The notes beneath the pieces are model-generated. The model ran no database searches. It worked only from the letters and a program-made list of their open reading frames with translations, and was not told where the DNA came from. From contig NZ_MUXZ01000008.1 of the NCBI RefSeq assembly GCF_002015075.1, positions 1 to 64,000 on the forward strand: a DNA stretch of 64,000 nucleotides. The letters are read 5' to 3'. A program made the position numbers and the translations under genes. This document shows positions 18,241-27,719 of the stretch, in pieces. This DNA comes from Canicola haemoglobinophilus (GTDB taxonomy: Bacteria > Pseudomonadota > Gammaproteobacteria > Enterobacterales > Pasteurellaceae). The number at the start of each line of letters is the position of its first letter. Within the stretch, counting starts at the first letter, position 1.

Positions 18241-20823
18241 ATGCAAGAACAATACCGTCCTGATCTTATTGAATCAGAAGTACAAAAATATTGGGCTGAA
18301 AATAAAACATTCAAAGCTATCAAAGATCCTTCCAAAGAAAAATATTATTGTCTCTCGATGTTCCCTTATCCCTCTGGTCGTTTACACATGGGACACGTTC
18401 GTAACTATACCATTGGCGATGTAATCTCTCGTTATCAACGTATGAATGGTAAAAACGTGTTACAACCAATGGGGTGGGATGCTTTTGGTTTGCCTGCGGA
18501 AGGGGCTGCGGTGAAGAATAAAACTGCACCAGCAAAATGGACTTATGAAAATATCGAATACATGAAAAATCAGCTCAAAATTTTGGGTTTTGGTTTTGAT
18601 TGGGATCGTGAAATTGCAACTTGCAAACCTGAATATTATAAATGGGAACAATGGTTCTTTACTGAGTTGTACAAAAAAGATTTAGTGTATAAAAAAACCT
18701 CAACAGTAAACTGGTGTCCGAATGATGAAACTGTATTAGCGAATGAGCAAGTTCATGAAGGTTGCTGCTGGCGTTGTGATACACCTGTGGAACAAAAAGA
18801 AATCCCTCAATGGTTTATTAAAATTACCGATTATGCGGAACAATTATTAGGTGGCTTAGACCAACTTCCTGAATGGCCAGATATGGTAAAAACCATGCAA
18901 CGTAACTGGATTGGTCGTTCTGAAGGGGTTGAGATTACTTTTAAAGTCGATAACTCAGACCAAAACTTAACTGTTTACACCACTCGTCCAGATACATTCT
19001 ATGGTGTTTCTTATCTAGCGGTTGCCGCTGCACACCCATTAGCTGAAAGTGTGGCTCAAAATAATCCAGAATTAGCAGCCTTTATTCAAGAGGCTAAAAA
19101 TACCAAAGTGGCTGAAGCTGAACTTGCTACCATGGAGAAAAAAGGCATGGCAACAGGTTTGTATGCTGTTCATCCAATTACGGGAAAATTGTTGCCGATT
19201 TGGGTGGCAAACTTCGTATTAATGCATTACGGCACAGGTGCAGTAATGGCAGTTCCAGCTCATGACCAACGTGATTATGAATTTGCACAAAAATATCAAT
19301 TGCCTTTATTCCCTGTGATTAAACCAGCGGATAATTCTGAATTAGATCTTTCTAAACAAGCTTATACTGAATATGGCATTACGATTAACTCAGGTGAATT
19401 TGATGGTCTAGATTTTGACCGCACTTTTAATGGCATTGCCGATAAACTTGAGCAAATGGGCGTAGGAAAACGCCAAGTCAATTATCGTTTGCGTGACTGG
19501 GGGGTTTCTCGTCAACGTTATTGGGGAGCACCAATTCCAATGTTGACCTTAGAAAATGGCGATGTGGTGCCAGCACCATTACAAGATTTGCCAATTGTAT
19601 TACCTGAAGATGTGGTCATGGACGGTGTGAAAAGTCCAATTAAAGCCGATCCTGAATGGGCAAAAACCACTTATAACGGTCAACCAGCACTAAAAGAAAC
19701 GGATACTTTTGATACCTTTATGGAATCTTCTTGGTATTACGCTCGCTATACTTCGCCACAATTCCAACAAGGTATGTTAGATGCTGACGAAGCAAATTAT
19801 TGGTTGCCAGTGGATCAATATATCGGCGGAATTGAGCATGCAACCATGCACTTATTGTATTTCCGCTTCTTCCACAAATTGTTGCGTGATGCAGGCTTTG
19901 TGACTTCTGATGAGCCAAGCAAAAAATTGTTGTGTCAAGGAATGGTGCTTGCAGATGCATTCTATTACACCAGTCCAACTAATGAACGTATTTGGGTATC
20001 GCCAACCAAAGTGACTTTAGAACGTGATGAAAAAGGGCGTATTATCAAAGCTGTTGATGATGAAGGGCATGAGCTTGTACATAGCGGTATGACCAAAATG
20101 TCTAAATCTAAAAACAACGGTATTGACCCACAAGAAATGGTGGAAAAATATGGTGCGGATACCGTGCGTTTATTTATGATGTTCGCTTCGCCAGCAGAAA
20201 TGACCTTGGAATGGCAAGAATCTGGCGTTGAAGGGGCAAACCGTTTCTTACGCCGTTTATGGAATTTAGTGTTTGAATACAATAAAAATCCAGCGGAAAC
20301 TGCCCTAAATCCAACCGCACTTTCAGCAGCACAAAAGGCTTTACGCCGTGATGTACACAAAACTATTGCTAAAGTGAGTGATGATATTGGCCGCCGTCAA
20401 ACCTTCAACACTGCGATTGCGGCTGTGATGGAGTTAATGAACAAACTGACTAAAGCACCGCTTGCGGAAGAACAAGACCGTGCAATTATGGCAGAGGCAT
20501 TGAGTGCAGTTGTGCGTATGCTTTACCCAATTACACCACACATTTGTTTCCAACTTTGGCAAGATTTAGGCAACGAAGGTGCTATTGATTTCGCCCCTTG
20601 GGTTGTAGCTGATGCAGATGCAATGATCGAAAATGAAAAATTAGTGGTGGTGCAAGTGAATGGTAAAGTTCGCAGTAAAATTACCGTACCTGCTGATATG
20701 GCTGAAGAAGACATTAAGCAAGTGGCTTTAGCTGAAGAAAATGTACAAAAATTCTTAAATGGTTTAACCGTCGTTAAAACCATTTATGTACCGGGTAAAT
20801 TATTTAGCTTTGTGGCGAAATAA
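18241..20823 (+). CDS. leuS: Leucyl-tRNA synthetase
   Basis: Charges tRNA-Leu. It has 860 residues, the family length. The class I motifs are present: HMGH in PSGRLHMGHVRNY near residue 50 and KMSKS in MTKMSKSKNNG. The CP1 editing domain contains TTRPDTFYG and the conserved AVPAHDQRD. lptE and holA follow, the common leuS-lptE-holA order. Confidence 0.98.
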   Translation: MQEQYRPDLIESEVQKYWAENKTFKAIKDPSKEKYYCLSMFPYPSGRLHMGHVRNYTIGDVISRYQRMNGKNVLQPMGWDAFGLPAEGAAVKNKTAPAKWTYENIEYMKNQLKILGFGFDWDREIATCKPEYYKWEQWFFTELYKKDLVYKKTSTVNWCPNDETVLANEQVHEGCCWRCDTPVEQKEIPQWFIKITDYAEQLLGGLDQLPEWPDMVKTMQRNWIGRSEGVEITFKVDNSDQNLTVYTTRPDTFYGVSYLAVAAAHPLAESVAQNNPELAAFIQEAKNTKVAEAELATMEKKGMATGLYAVHPITGKLLPIWVANFVLMHYGTGAVMAVPAHDQRDYEFAQKYQLPLFPVIKPADNSELDLSKQAYTEYGITINSGEFDGLDFDRTFNGIADKLEQMGVGKRQVNYRLRDWGVSRQRYWGAPIPMLTLENGDVVPAPLQDLPIVLPEDVVMDGVKSPIKADPEWAKTTYNGQPALKETDTFDTFMESSWYYARYTSPQFQQGMLDADEANYWLPVDQYIGGIEHATMHLLYFRFFHKLLRDAGFVTSDEPSKKLLCQGMVLADAFYYTSPTNERIWVSPTKVTLERDEKGRIIKAVDDEGHELVHSGMTKMSKSKNNGIDPQEMVEKYGADTVRLFMMFASPAEMTLEWQESGVEGANRFLRRLWNLVFEYNKNPAETALNPTALSAAQKALRRDVHKTIAKVSDDIGRRQTFNTAIAAVMELMNKLTKAPLAEEQDRAIMAEALSAVVRMLYPITPHICFQLWQDLGNEGAIDFAPWVVADADAMIENEKLVVVQVNGKVRSKITVPADMAEEDIKQVALAEENVQKFLNGLTVVKTIYVPGKLFSFVAK

Positions 20824-20834
20824 GATAAAAATAC

Positions 20835-20858
20835 AACCGCACTTGTAAAAGTGCGGTT
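20835..20858 (+). terminator. Paired uptake sequences after leuS
   Basis: AACCGCACTT (20835-20844) and AAGTGCGGTT (20849-20858) form a tight stem between leuS and lptE, followed by CAATTTAAGG. With no T-run it probably attenuates rather than stops transcription into lptE. Confidence 0.6.
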
Positions 20859-20876
20859 CAATTTAAGGGAATTTTT

Positions 20877-21380
20877 ATGTTCAAAAAAATTAAAACGGTT
20901 TTACTTGGTGCAAGTATTTTGGCTATTAGCGCCTGTGGATTTCATTTTCAAAATGGTGAGTTAATCCCAAATGAACTCAGAACACTTGTGTTAGAAAGTA
21001 GCGATCCTCATAGCGATATGTCAATTGCACTACGTCGCCAATTACAAGCTAATAACGTGAATATTGTTGAAAGCCAATCGAATATCACTGTTTTACGCTT
21101 AAATAGCACTAAAATGAGCGATCAAGTTGTGTCTATTTTCAAACGAGGTCATGAGGCAGAGAAAATTTTAATGTTAGAAGTGCAGGCGACAGTACGTTTG
21201 CCAAACAAACAAAGTTATCCAATTAGTGCAAATGTGAACCACACTTTCTTTGATAACTCTCGTGCTGCATTAGCAAAATCTGTGGAAAAAGAGGTTATTT
21301 GGAATGATATGCGTGAACAAGCAGCACGCCAATTAATCAGCCAAATGATTGCATTACAAGCGCAGTTACAAGGTAAATAA
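20877..21380 (+). CDS. lptE: LPS-assembly lipoprotein LptE
   Basis: Outer-membrane lipoprotein that plugs the LptD barrel and helps it fold. It has 167 residues; lipobox ISAC with Cys20 and the typical CGFHFQNGELIPNELRTL opening. The stop overlaps the holA ATG by one base. A ribosome site AAGGGA lies before the start. Confidence 0.92.
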   Translation: MFKKIKTVLLGASILAISACGFHFQNGELIPNELRTLVLESSDPHSDMSIALRRQLQANNVNIVESQSNITVLRLNSTKMSDQVVSIFKRGHEAEKILMLEVQATVRLPNKQSYPISANVNHTFFDNSRAALAKSVEKEVIWNDMREQAARQLISQMIALQAQLQGK

Positions 21381-22417
21381 TGAACCGTATTTTTACGGAG
21401 CAACTTCCAACGTCACTCAGTAAAAACTTGTCTTCCATTTATTATTTAGTAGGGCAAGATCCTTTGTTGCTGGTGGAAAGCCGTGATGCCGTTGTACAAG
21501 CAGCAGCATCACAAGGATTTGACGAAAAGTTAGAAATCAATGTAGATAATTCTACTGACTGGGAAGCTATTCTAGAACAAGCTCAATCCATGGGCTTGTT
21601 TTTTCAACGCCAAATCTTAGTGCTAAATTTACCTGAAAATCTGACCGCACTTATCCAAAAAAACTTACAAGAACTTATCTCTTTACTTCATTCTGACCTG
21701 CTTTTGATTTTACAATTAGCCAAACTCACTAAACCAATGGAAAAGCAGGCTTGGTTTGAGTTAGCTAATCAACAAAATCCTCATGCTGTGTTAGTGAATT
21801 GCCAGACCCCAACCCTTGAGCAATTGCCTCGTTGGATAACACAACGGGCGTACAATATGAAATTAGAGATTGCGCCAGAAGCAATAAATTTACTTTGTTA
21901 TAGCTATGAAAATAATTTGCTTGCGCTAAAACAGGTGTTGCAATTGCTGGATTTGCTTTATCCAGATCATAAGTTGACCTTAAATCGAGTAAATTCTGTG
22001 GTTGAGCAGTCTTCTGTTTTCACTGTATTTCAATGGGTAGATGCCTTATTAGAAGGAAAATTAGGACGAGCAGAGCGAATTTTACAAGGCTTAAAAGCTG
22101 AGGACGTACAACCCATCATCTTATTACGCACCTTGCAACGAGAGCTGCTGACTATCTTGCAACTGACCCAGCAACAGCAGCGTATTGAGAATATTGATAT
22201 TCCCTTACCAAGTGCGCAATTAAAAGATCAATTTGATCGCCTCAAAGTATGGCAAAACCGCCGCACTTTTTTTGTGCAAGCGATACAGCGCATGACTTAC
22301 CGAAAATTATATTCAATTATTCAACAACTTGCCGATCTTGAGCGCATGGTTAAATTAGAATTTAGTGATAATGTTTGGGATAAATTGACAGACTTATCAG
22401 CAAAAATTTGCCACTAA
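21380..22417 (+). CDS. holA: DNA polymerase III subunit delta
   Basis: Clamp-loader subunit that opens the beta clamp (dnaN, also in this window). It has 345 residues with the N-terminal IYYLVGQDPLLLVESRDAV motif and the C-terminal DLERMVK region. The gene is translationally coupled to lptE. Its stop codon lies inside the stem of the following terminator. Confidence 0.94.
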   Translation: MNRIFTEQLPTSLSKNLSSIYYLVGQDPLLLVESRDAVVQAAASQGFDEKLEINVDNSTDWEAILEQAQSMGLFFQRQILVLNLPENLTALIQKNLQELISLLHSDLLLILQLAKLTKPMEKQAWFELANQQNPHAVLVNCQTPTLEQLPRWITQRAYNMKLEIAPEAINLLCYSYENNLLALKQVLQLLDLLYPDHKLTLNRVNSVVEQSSVFTVFQWVDALLEGKLGRAERILQGLKAEDVQPIILLRTLQRELLTILQLTQQQQRIENIDIPLPSAQLKDQFDRLKVWQNRRTFFVQAIQRMTYRKLYSIIQQLADLERMVKLEFSDNVWDKLTDLSAKICH

Positions 22418-22445
22418 GATTTTTTCTCAGTGGCAATTTTTCGAT
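22408..22445 (+). terminator. Terminator of leuS-lptE-holA
   Basis: TTGCCACT (22408-22415) pairs with AGTGGCAA (22429-22436), followed by TTTTTCG. The left arm includes the end of holA. Confidence 0.75.
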
Positions 22446-22464
22446 ATTATATAGCAATGTATTT

Positions 22465-22566
22465 GTAGGGACGCCACGCTGGCGTCCGAATAAAGATTTT
22501 AAAATTCTCTGTAAAATCAAGCAATTGTACTGATATTTAAAACGGATGCCAGCGTGGCGTCCCTAC
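22465..22566. repeat. 102-bp element with 24-bp terminal inverted repeats
   Basis: The ends (22465-22488 and 22543-22566) are inverted copies with one mismatch. Each end also contains its own small palindrome, GGACGCCA and TGGCGTCC. The centre is AT-rich with no coding frame. It has the shape of a MITE or a double REP unit, in the gap between holA and dusC. A related palindrome core occurs in the fklB terminator (27677-27697). Confidence 0.7.
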
Positions 22567-22618
22567 TTTTCTTATCTCTTTAAGGTTTTGTGCATTTGCT
22601 ACATAATGTCGCAATTTT

Positions 22619-23548
22619 TTATCTTAATTTTTCCCTTAATTCTTCCGCACTTTGACAAGTTTTAATGTGTTCAAAAAGTGCGGTGGCTTCTGAGTATTCT
22701 TTTTTCAAATATTGTAGCCATTGTTTAATTCGAGCGATGTGATAAAAACCACTATCGAATTCGTTTTCAACATAAGCATATTTATACAAAATTGGCATTA
22801 CGCCTTGTTGCCAATCAAGTTTTTCAGCATTGAATTTGATCACATGGCTTAAATTAGGAATATTTAACGCTCCTCGCCCGATCATTAAATCTTGGCAACC
22901 CGTAATCGCTAAACAATTTTGCCCATCTTGCCAATGCCAAATTTCACCATTAGCGATCACAGGAATACGCAATTTCTTTCTCACTTCAGCGATTTTATGC
23001 CAATTAATCCGATCTGCACGATAACCATCCATTTTGGTACGTCCATGAATAGTGATTTCCGTCGCGCCTCCTTGTTGCACAGCGTCCGCAATTTCAAAGG
23101 CTTGTTCAACATTGTCCCAACCTAACCGCACTTTTACGCTAACAGGCTGCGCCTTAGGAACCGCTTGGCGAATAGCTTTAGTGGCTTGATAGATCAGCTC
23201 TGGTTGTTTTAATAAAGAAGCGCCGCCATGACTTCCATTGACGGTTTTGGAAGGACAACCACAATTCAAATCAACCCCCTGAGAACCTAATTCAATGGCG
23301 CGTTGTGCATTTTCTGCAAGCCATTGTGGATATTGTCCCAAAAGTTGTACACGAACAGGCGTACCAGAAGAAGTAAAGCCCTGATTGTGCAATTCAGGGC
23401 ATAAACGATAAAAAACTTTGCTTGGTAGAAGTTGATCAACAACGCGTACAAACTCAGAAATACAGAGGTCGTATTCATTGACCTCTGTTAACAATTGACG
23501 CACAAAAGGATCAAGCACGCCTTGCATTGGCGCTAAAATAACTCGCAT
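22619..23548 (-). CDS. dusC: tRNA-dihydrouridine synthase C
   Basis: FMN-dependent reduction of uridine in tRNA (position 16 for DusC). It has 309 residues and the Dus motifs MRVILAPMQGVLD, GVDLNCGCPSKTV with the catalytic cysteine, KVRLGWDN, TIHGRT and VIANGEIWHW. It is last gene of rph-pyrE-djlA-dusC, 4 bases after djlA. Confidence 0.94.
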   Translation of the reverse strand: MRVILAPMQGVLDPFVRQLLTEVNEYDLCISEFVRVVDQLLPSKVFYRLCPELHNQGFTSSGTPVRVQLLGQYPQWLAENAQRAIELGSQGVDLNCGCPSKTVNGSHGGASLLKQPELIYQATKAIRQAVPKAQPVSVKVRLGWDNVEQAFEIADAVQQGGATEITIHGRTKMDGYRADRINWHKIAEVRKKLRIPVIANGEIWHWQDGQNCLAITGCQDLMIGRGALNIPNLSHVIKFNAEKLDWQQGVMPILYKYAYVENEFDSGFYHIARIKQWLQYLKKEYSEATALFEHIKTCQSAEELREKLR

Positions 23549-23552
23549 TAGG

Positions 23553-24422
23553 TTATTTCCAGCCTTTCGCTTTGCAAATTAAATCATAAGCGGCTTGAAT
23601 TTGTTGTGCTTTTTCTTTTGCCATTTCGAGCATTTCGGGTGGTAAGCCTTTAGAAACCAATTTATCTGGATGATTTTCGTTCATCAAACGGCGATAGGCA
23701 CGTTTGACGGTTTGTTGCTCATCAGTGGCAGACACACCAAGGACTTTATAAGCATCATCTAAAGTTGGGCCTGATTGCTGATAGCTATTTTGATATTGTC
23801 CTTGCTGTTGGTAGCCTTGATAGCTCCCTTGTTGATAAGAACCACTTTGTTGATAAAAACCACCACGACTAAAGTGGCGAGCAGCTAATTCCATAGCGAG
23901 CATTTGCTCAAATTGGAAACGAGATAATCCCAATTCTTCTGCGACAATTTGTAAGACCTCTTTTTCTGCCATTTGCAGTTCATTGTCCATAAAAGCTGCT
24001 TTGACTTGTACGCTTAAAAACATGCGTAATAGATCCGCTCTTTGTCCACAGCCTAAACGGAATTCACGAATAACTTGGCGTAAAGGGAAATCCGCTTGTT
24101 TACCACGATTAAAGGCTTCTTGTGCTAAACGTCTGCCAGCATCATCGAGATTGAGCTGTTGCATGAGGCTTGTAGCTAATGCAATATCGTCTTCAGTAAC
24201 TCGCCCTTTGGCTTTGCTTAGATGGCCTAATACCGCAAAAGTGGTTTGCATAAAGAGTGATTGGCGAGTCAGTTTATTTTTGAAAAAAGTGGAGTTCACA
24301 CTGCCTAGCTCATAGAGCTTTTTATCGGCAAGGTGCCCTAAAATTAAACCAGCAATGGCGCCAAAAAAACCGCCAAAACGCCAGCCAACAATAAAACCGA
24401 TCATTTTTCCGAAAAAGTTCAT
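23553..24422 (-). CDS. djlA: Co-chaperone DjlA
   Basis: Membrane-anchored J-domain protein that stimulates DnaK. It has 289 residues: one N-terminal membrane helix rich in glycine (FGKMIGFIVGWRFGGFFGAIAG), a TerB-like middle domain, a Gln/Ser/Tyr-rich linker with repeated SYQQG-type units (about 195-222), and a C-terminal J domain with the HPD motif (NENHPDKL). The linker is low complexity and likely to vary between strains. Part of the pyrE operon. Confidence 0.93.
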   Translation of the reverse strand: MNFFGKMIGFIVGWRFGGFFGAIAGLILGHLADKKLYELGSVNSTFFKNKLTRQSLFMQTTFAVLGHLSKAKGRVTEDDIALATSLMQQLNLDDAGRRLAQEAFNRGKQADFPLRQVIREFRLGCGQRADLLRMFLSVQVKAAFMDNELQMAEKEVLQIVAEELGLSRFQFEQMLAMELAARHFSRGGFYQQSGSYQQGSYQGYQQQGQYQNSYQQSGPTLDDAYKVLGVSATDEQQTVKRAYRRLMNENHPDKLVSKGLPPEMLEMAKEKAQQIQAAYDLICKAKGWK

Positions 24423-24436
24423 TTTAGCTCCTGTAG

Positions 24437-25078
24437 TTAAACACCATATTCATCACGATATTGCTGCATGGCAGGAATATATTGATTGTATTGGGGATCT
24501 TGCTTGATAAATTGCATGAGGTCATCTAAATCAATAATGGATAAAACGTGGCATTGATAATCTCGTTCCACTTCCTGAATTGCAGAAAGTTCACTTCTTC
24601 CACGCTCTTTACGATTTAACGCAATAACCACCGCACTTAATTGGGCGTTATTAGCTGAAATCAAGTCCATTGCCTCACGAATAGCCGTCCCAGCGGTAAT
24701 CACATCATCTACAAGTAATACTTTATTTTGCAATGGGCTACCAATTAAATTTCCACCTTCGCCATGATCTTTGACTTCTTTGCGATTAAAACAAACTGGC
24801 TTATCTAAGTTAAAACGGTTAAATAGGGCAATTGATACCGCACTTCCAATTGGAATGCCTTTGTACGCAGGGCCAAATATCACATCATAATCCAGTTGAT
24901 TGGCTTGAATGGCTTGCGCATAAAAATCGCCTAAACGTGCTAAATCTGCTCCCGTATTAAACAGCCCTGCATTGAAAAAATAAGGGCTTTTACGGCCTGA
25001 TTTTAGAGTGAACTCACCGAATTTTAGCACTCCGCGACTAAGTGCAAATTGAATAAATTCAATTTTGTAATCTTGCAT
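24437..25078 (-). CDS. pyrE: Orotate phosphoribosyltransferase
   Basis: Makes OMP from orotate and PRPP. It has 213 residues, with the FGPAYKGIPI and FNRKEVKDHGEGG regions and the PRPP loop VLLVDDVITAGTAIRE. It is 9 bases downstream of rph, the usual rph-pyrE pair. No rph-pyrE attenuator hairpin with T-run is seen in the 9-base gap. Confidence 0.96.
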   Translation of the reverse strand: MQDYKIEFIQFALSRGVLKFGEFTLKSGRKSPYFFNAGLFNTGADLARLGDFYAQAIQANQLDYDVIFGPAYKGIPIGSAVSIALFNRFNLDKPVCFNRKEVKDHGEGGNLIGSPLQNKVLLVDDVITAGTAIREAMDLISANNAQLSAVVIALNRKERGRSELSAIQEVERDYQCHVLSIIDLDDLMQFIKQDPQYNQYIPAMQQYRDEYGV

Positions 25079-25087
25079 AAATGCTCC

Positions 25088-25804
25088 TTATTCCGCTAAT
25101 GCGGCACGTTGCGCTACAAATATTTGTTCACAACCTTGTTTAGCCAGATCTAATAAAGTCAGTAGTTCTGCGTGACTAAATGGTTCGCCTTCTGCGGTGC
25201 CTTGTACTTCAATCATGCGACCATCTTCCATCATCACCACATTCATGTCGGTTTCCGCAGCACTGTCTTCGACATATTCTAAATCACATACCGCTTCGCC
25301 ATTGACGATGCCAACAGAAATCGCCGCAACTAATGATTTAATTGGATTGGTTTTCAATGTACCGTTTTGCATTAGCACATTAATTGCATCAATTAATGCC
25401 ACACAAGCACCTGTGATTGATGCAGTTCTTGTTCCGCCATCCGCTTGAATAACATCGCAGTCTAAAGTAATTGCACGCTCGCCTAAGGCATCAAGATCAA
25501 CCATCGCACGCAATGAACGAGCGATTAAGCGTTGAATTTCCATCGTGCGACCGCCTTGTTTGCCTTTTGCTGCTTCACGTTGCATACGACTATGAGTTGA
25601 ACGAGGAAGCATGCCATATTCCGCAGTTACCCAGCCTTTGCCTTGACCTTTTAAAAAGCGTGGTACGCTATCTTCAACCGTTGCCGTACAGATAACTTTA
25701 GTGTCGCCAAACTCCACTAACACTGAACCTTCAGCATGTTTGGTGTAATGGCGAGTGATTTTAATTGGGCGTGGTTGGTTGATTGCTCTTGCATTTGGAC
25801 GCAT
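25088..25804 (-). CDS. rph: Ribonuclease PH
   Basis: Phosphorolytic 3' exonuclease that trims tRNA precursors. It has 238 residues from the ATG at 25804 (MRPNARAINQPRP), which has AAGGA seven bases upstream; the frame also extends five codons further. The motifs RGQG-like FLKGQGKGWVTAEYGMLPRS and IQADGGTRTASITGA are intact. It is first gene of the rph-pyrE-djlA-dusC operon and divergent from yicC. Confidence 0.95.
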   Translation of the reverse strand: MRPNARAINQPRPIKITRHYTKHAEGSVLVEFGDTKVICTATVEDSVPRFLKGQGKGWVTAEYGMLPRSTHSRMQREAAKGKQGGRTMEIQRLIARSLRAMVDLDALGERAITLDCDVIQADGGTRTASITGACVALIDAINVLMQNGTLKTNPIKSLVAAISVGIVNGEAVCDLEYVEDSAAETDMNVVMMEDGRMIEVQGTAEGEPFSHAELLTLLDLAKQGCEQIFVAQRAALAE

Positions 25805-25923
25805 GACATATTCCTTCAAATTAAGTTAAAAAAGTGCGGTCATTTTATCACGCAAACTGACATAAACGAAATTTAACAGTACAATAGCGGCGGTAAATTG
25901 ATATAGAAGATGAGGATAAAAAT

Positions 25924-26787
25924 ATGATTTACAGTATGACTGCTTTCGCTCGTGTTGAAATTAAAAAAGAATGGGGCGATGCTGTATGGGAAATTCGTTC
26001 CGTTAATCAGCGTTATTTAGAAAATTTTTTTCGTTTGCCTGAGCAATTTCGCGGCTTAGAAAATACCTTGCGTGAGAAATTAAGACAAAAGCTCACCCGT
26101 GGCAAAATTGAATGTAGTTTGCGTATTGATACAAAAAAACAAACGGCAACGAGCTTAAATCTTAATCAAGAGTTAGCCAAACAAGTGATCCAATCTTTGC
26201 AATGGGTCAAAGAGCAAGCGGGCGAAGGCGAAATCAATCTTATGGATATTTTGCGCTATCCAGGCGTTGTAGAAACGCCAGAGCAAGATTTAGATAGTAT
26301 TAGCCAAGATTTATTACAAGCATTTGATGATTTACTTGTTGAATTTATTGCGATGCGTGCGCGTGAAGGTGCAAAAGTACAGGAGTTAATTGAACAACGC
26401 CTTGTGGCAATTGCTACCGAAGAGCAAAAAGTGCGGTCTTATATGCCAGAGGTTTTACAATGGCAACGTGATCGTTTGCGACAGCGTTTTGATGAAATTC
26501 AATTACAAGCGGATCCACAACGTCTTGAACAAGAAATGGTGCTGTTAGCACAACGTATTGATGTGGCGGAAGAATTAGATCGTTTGCAATTACACGTCAA
26601 AGAAACCCAAGCTATTTTACGCAAAGGCGGAGCGGTTGGGCGCAAACTTGATTTTATGATGCAAGAACTTAATCGTGAGAGTAATACCCTTGCTTCCAAA
26701 TCGATCAATGCCGATATTACTGCATCTGCTGTTGAGTTAAAGGTGTTAATTGAACAAATGCGTGAGCAAATTCAAAATCTTGAATAA
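25924..26787 (+). CDS. yicC: YicC family endoribonuclease
   Basis: 287 residues, opening MIYSMTAFAR and ending with the conserved KLDFMMQELNRESNTLASKS block. YicC proteins are now regarded as endoribonucleases acting on RNA such as sRNAs. ygfZ starts 9 bases after it, so both are one transcript. Confidence 0.93.
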   Translation: MIYSMTAFARVEIKKEWGDAVWEIRSVNQRYLENFFRLPEQFRGLENTLREKLRQKLTRGKIECSLRIDTKKQTATSLNLNQELAKQVIQSLQWVKEQAGEGEINLMDILRYPGVVETPEQDLDSISQDLLQAFDDLLVEFIAMRAREGAKVQELIEQRLVAIATEEQKVRSYMPEVLQWQRDRLRQRFDEIQLQADPQRLEQEMVLLAQRIDVAEELDRLQLHVKETQAILRKGGAVGRKLDFMMQELNRESNTLASKSINADITASAVELKVLIEQMREQIQNLE

Positions 26788-26796
26788 GGACAAAAC

Positions 26797-27615
26797 ATGT
26801 TAATTAATCTTCAACAATATCGCCTTGTTTGTGTAGAGGGCGTTGATGCCGAGAAATTCTTACAGGGGCAATTAACCTGTGATGTGACTAAATTAGCCAT
26901 TGGCGCATCAACTTTAACCGCACATTGTGATCCGAAAGGCAAGGTCAATTCCCTATTCCGTTTATTCCGCCAAGCGGAGCAACAATTTTATCTCTTAATC
27001 CGCCAAGATTTAGTTGAAAACGGTTTAGCTCAGTTAAAAAAATATGCGGTGTTCTCTAAAGTCACTTTTAGCGAAAAAAATTGGACAATTGTCGGTGTGG
27101 CTGAAAATGCACTTGAAAAGTGCGGTGCAATTTCGCCACAAATTCGCATGGATTTAGGCGAACGCCAGATTTTATGTTTGGAACAAAATGTTGAGTTGGA
27201 CTATACGCAAAGTGCGCAATATTGGGATTACTTGGATATGCAACAAGGTTTACCCATTTTAAGTGCAGCAGGACAGGGCGAATTTATTCCACAAGCACTG
27301 AATTTACAAGACATCGAACAAGCGATTTCTTTCCAAAAGGGTTGTTACATCGGACAAGAAACCGTTGCTAGAGCCAAATATCGTGGTATCAATAAACGAG
27401 CGATGTATTTATTACAGGCAAACACCACTGCACTTGTGGAAATCGGCACTGAAATTGAAATGCAATTAGAAAATACTTGGCGTAAAACGGGCCATGTTTT
27501 AAGTGCGGTCAATTTTGGCGAAGTTTTATATTTGCAAGTTGTGATGAGCAATCAGTTAGAAGAAAATCAACGCTTTAGATTGCCTGTTGAAGAAAGTGAG
27601 TTGGTGATTATATAA
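26797..27615 (+). CDS. ygfZ: Folate-binding Fe-S cluster repair protein YgfZ
   Basis: Helps maintain certain iron-sulfur enzymes such as MiaB, using folate. It has 272 residues; the signature KGCYIGQETVAR with its cysteine is present, and the N-terminal part matches the aminomethyltransferase-like fold (FLQGQLTCDV). Second gene after yicC. Confidence 0.93.
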   Translation: MLINLQQYRLVCVEGVDAEKFLQGQLTCDVTKLAIGASTLTAHCDPKGKVNSLFRLFRQAEQQFYLLIRQDLVENGLAQLKKYAVFSKVTFSEKNWTIVGVAENALEKCGAISPQIRMDLGERQILCLEQNVELDYTQSAQYWDYLDMQQGLPILSAAGQGEFIPQALNLQDIEQAISFQKGCYIGQETVARAKYRGINKRAMYLLQANTTALVEIGTEIEMQLENTWRKTGHVLSAVNFGEVLYLQVVMSNQLEENQRFRLPVEESELVII

Positions 27616-27667
27616 GCCGAGTTTTTCACTTTTGTATTTGAACAACAATGTTTGAGAATTAAAAATA

Positions 27668-27697
27668 TTATAAAAAAGGACGCCAAAGTGGCGTCCT
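27668..27697 (-). terminator. Terminator of fklB
   Basis: AGGACGCCA / TGGCGTCCT stem (27677-27697) with a 3-base loop; on the minus strand it is followed by a TTTTTT run. It ends fklB, and its stem can also stop yicC-ygfZ transcripts. Confidence 0.8.
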
Positions 27698-27719
27698 GAC
27701 AATCTTTAGATTTTATTGT

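Noticed and set aside
22261..22275. Poly-T run inside holA, considered as a phase-variation tract.
   Set aside because: It is an 8-T extension of an uptake-like sequence in an essential gene whose frame is intact; no alternative frame is set up.
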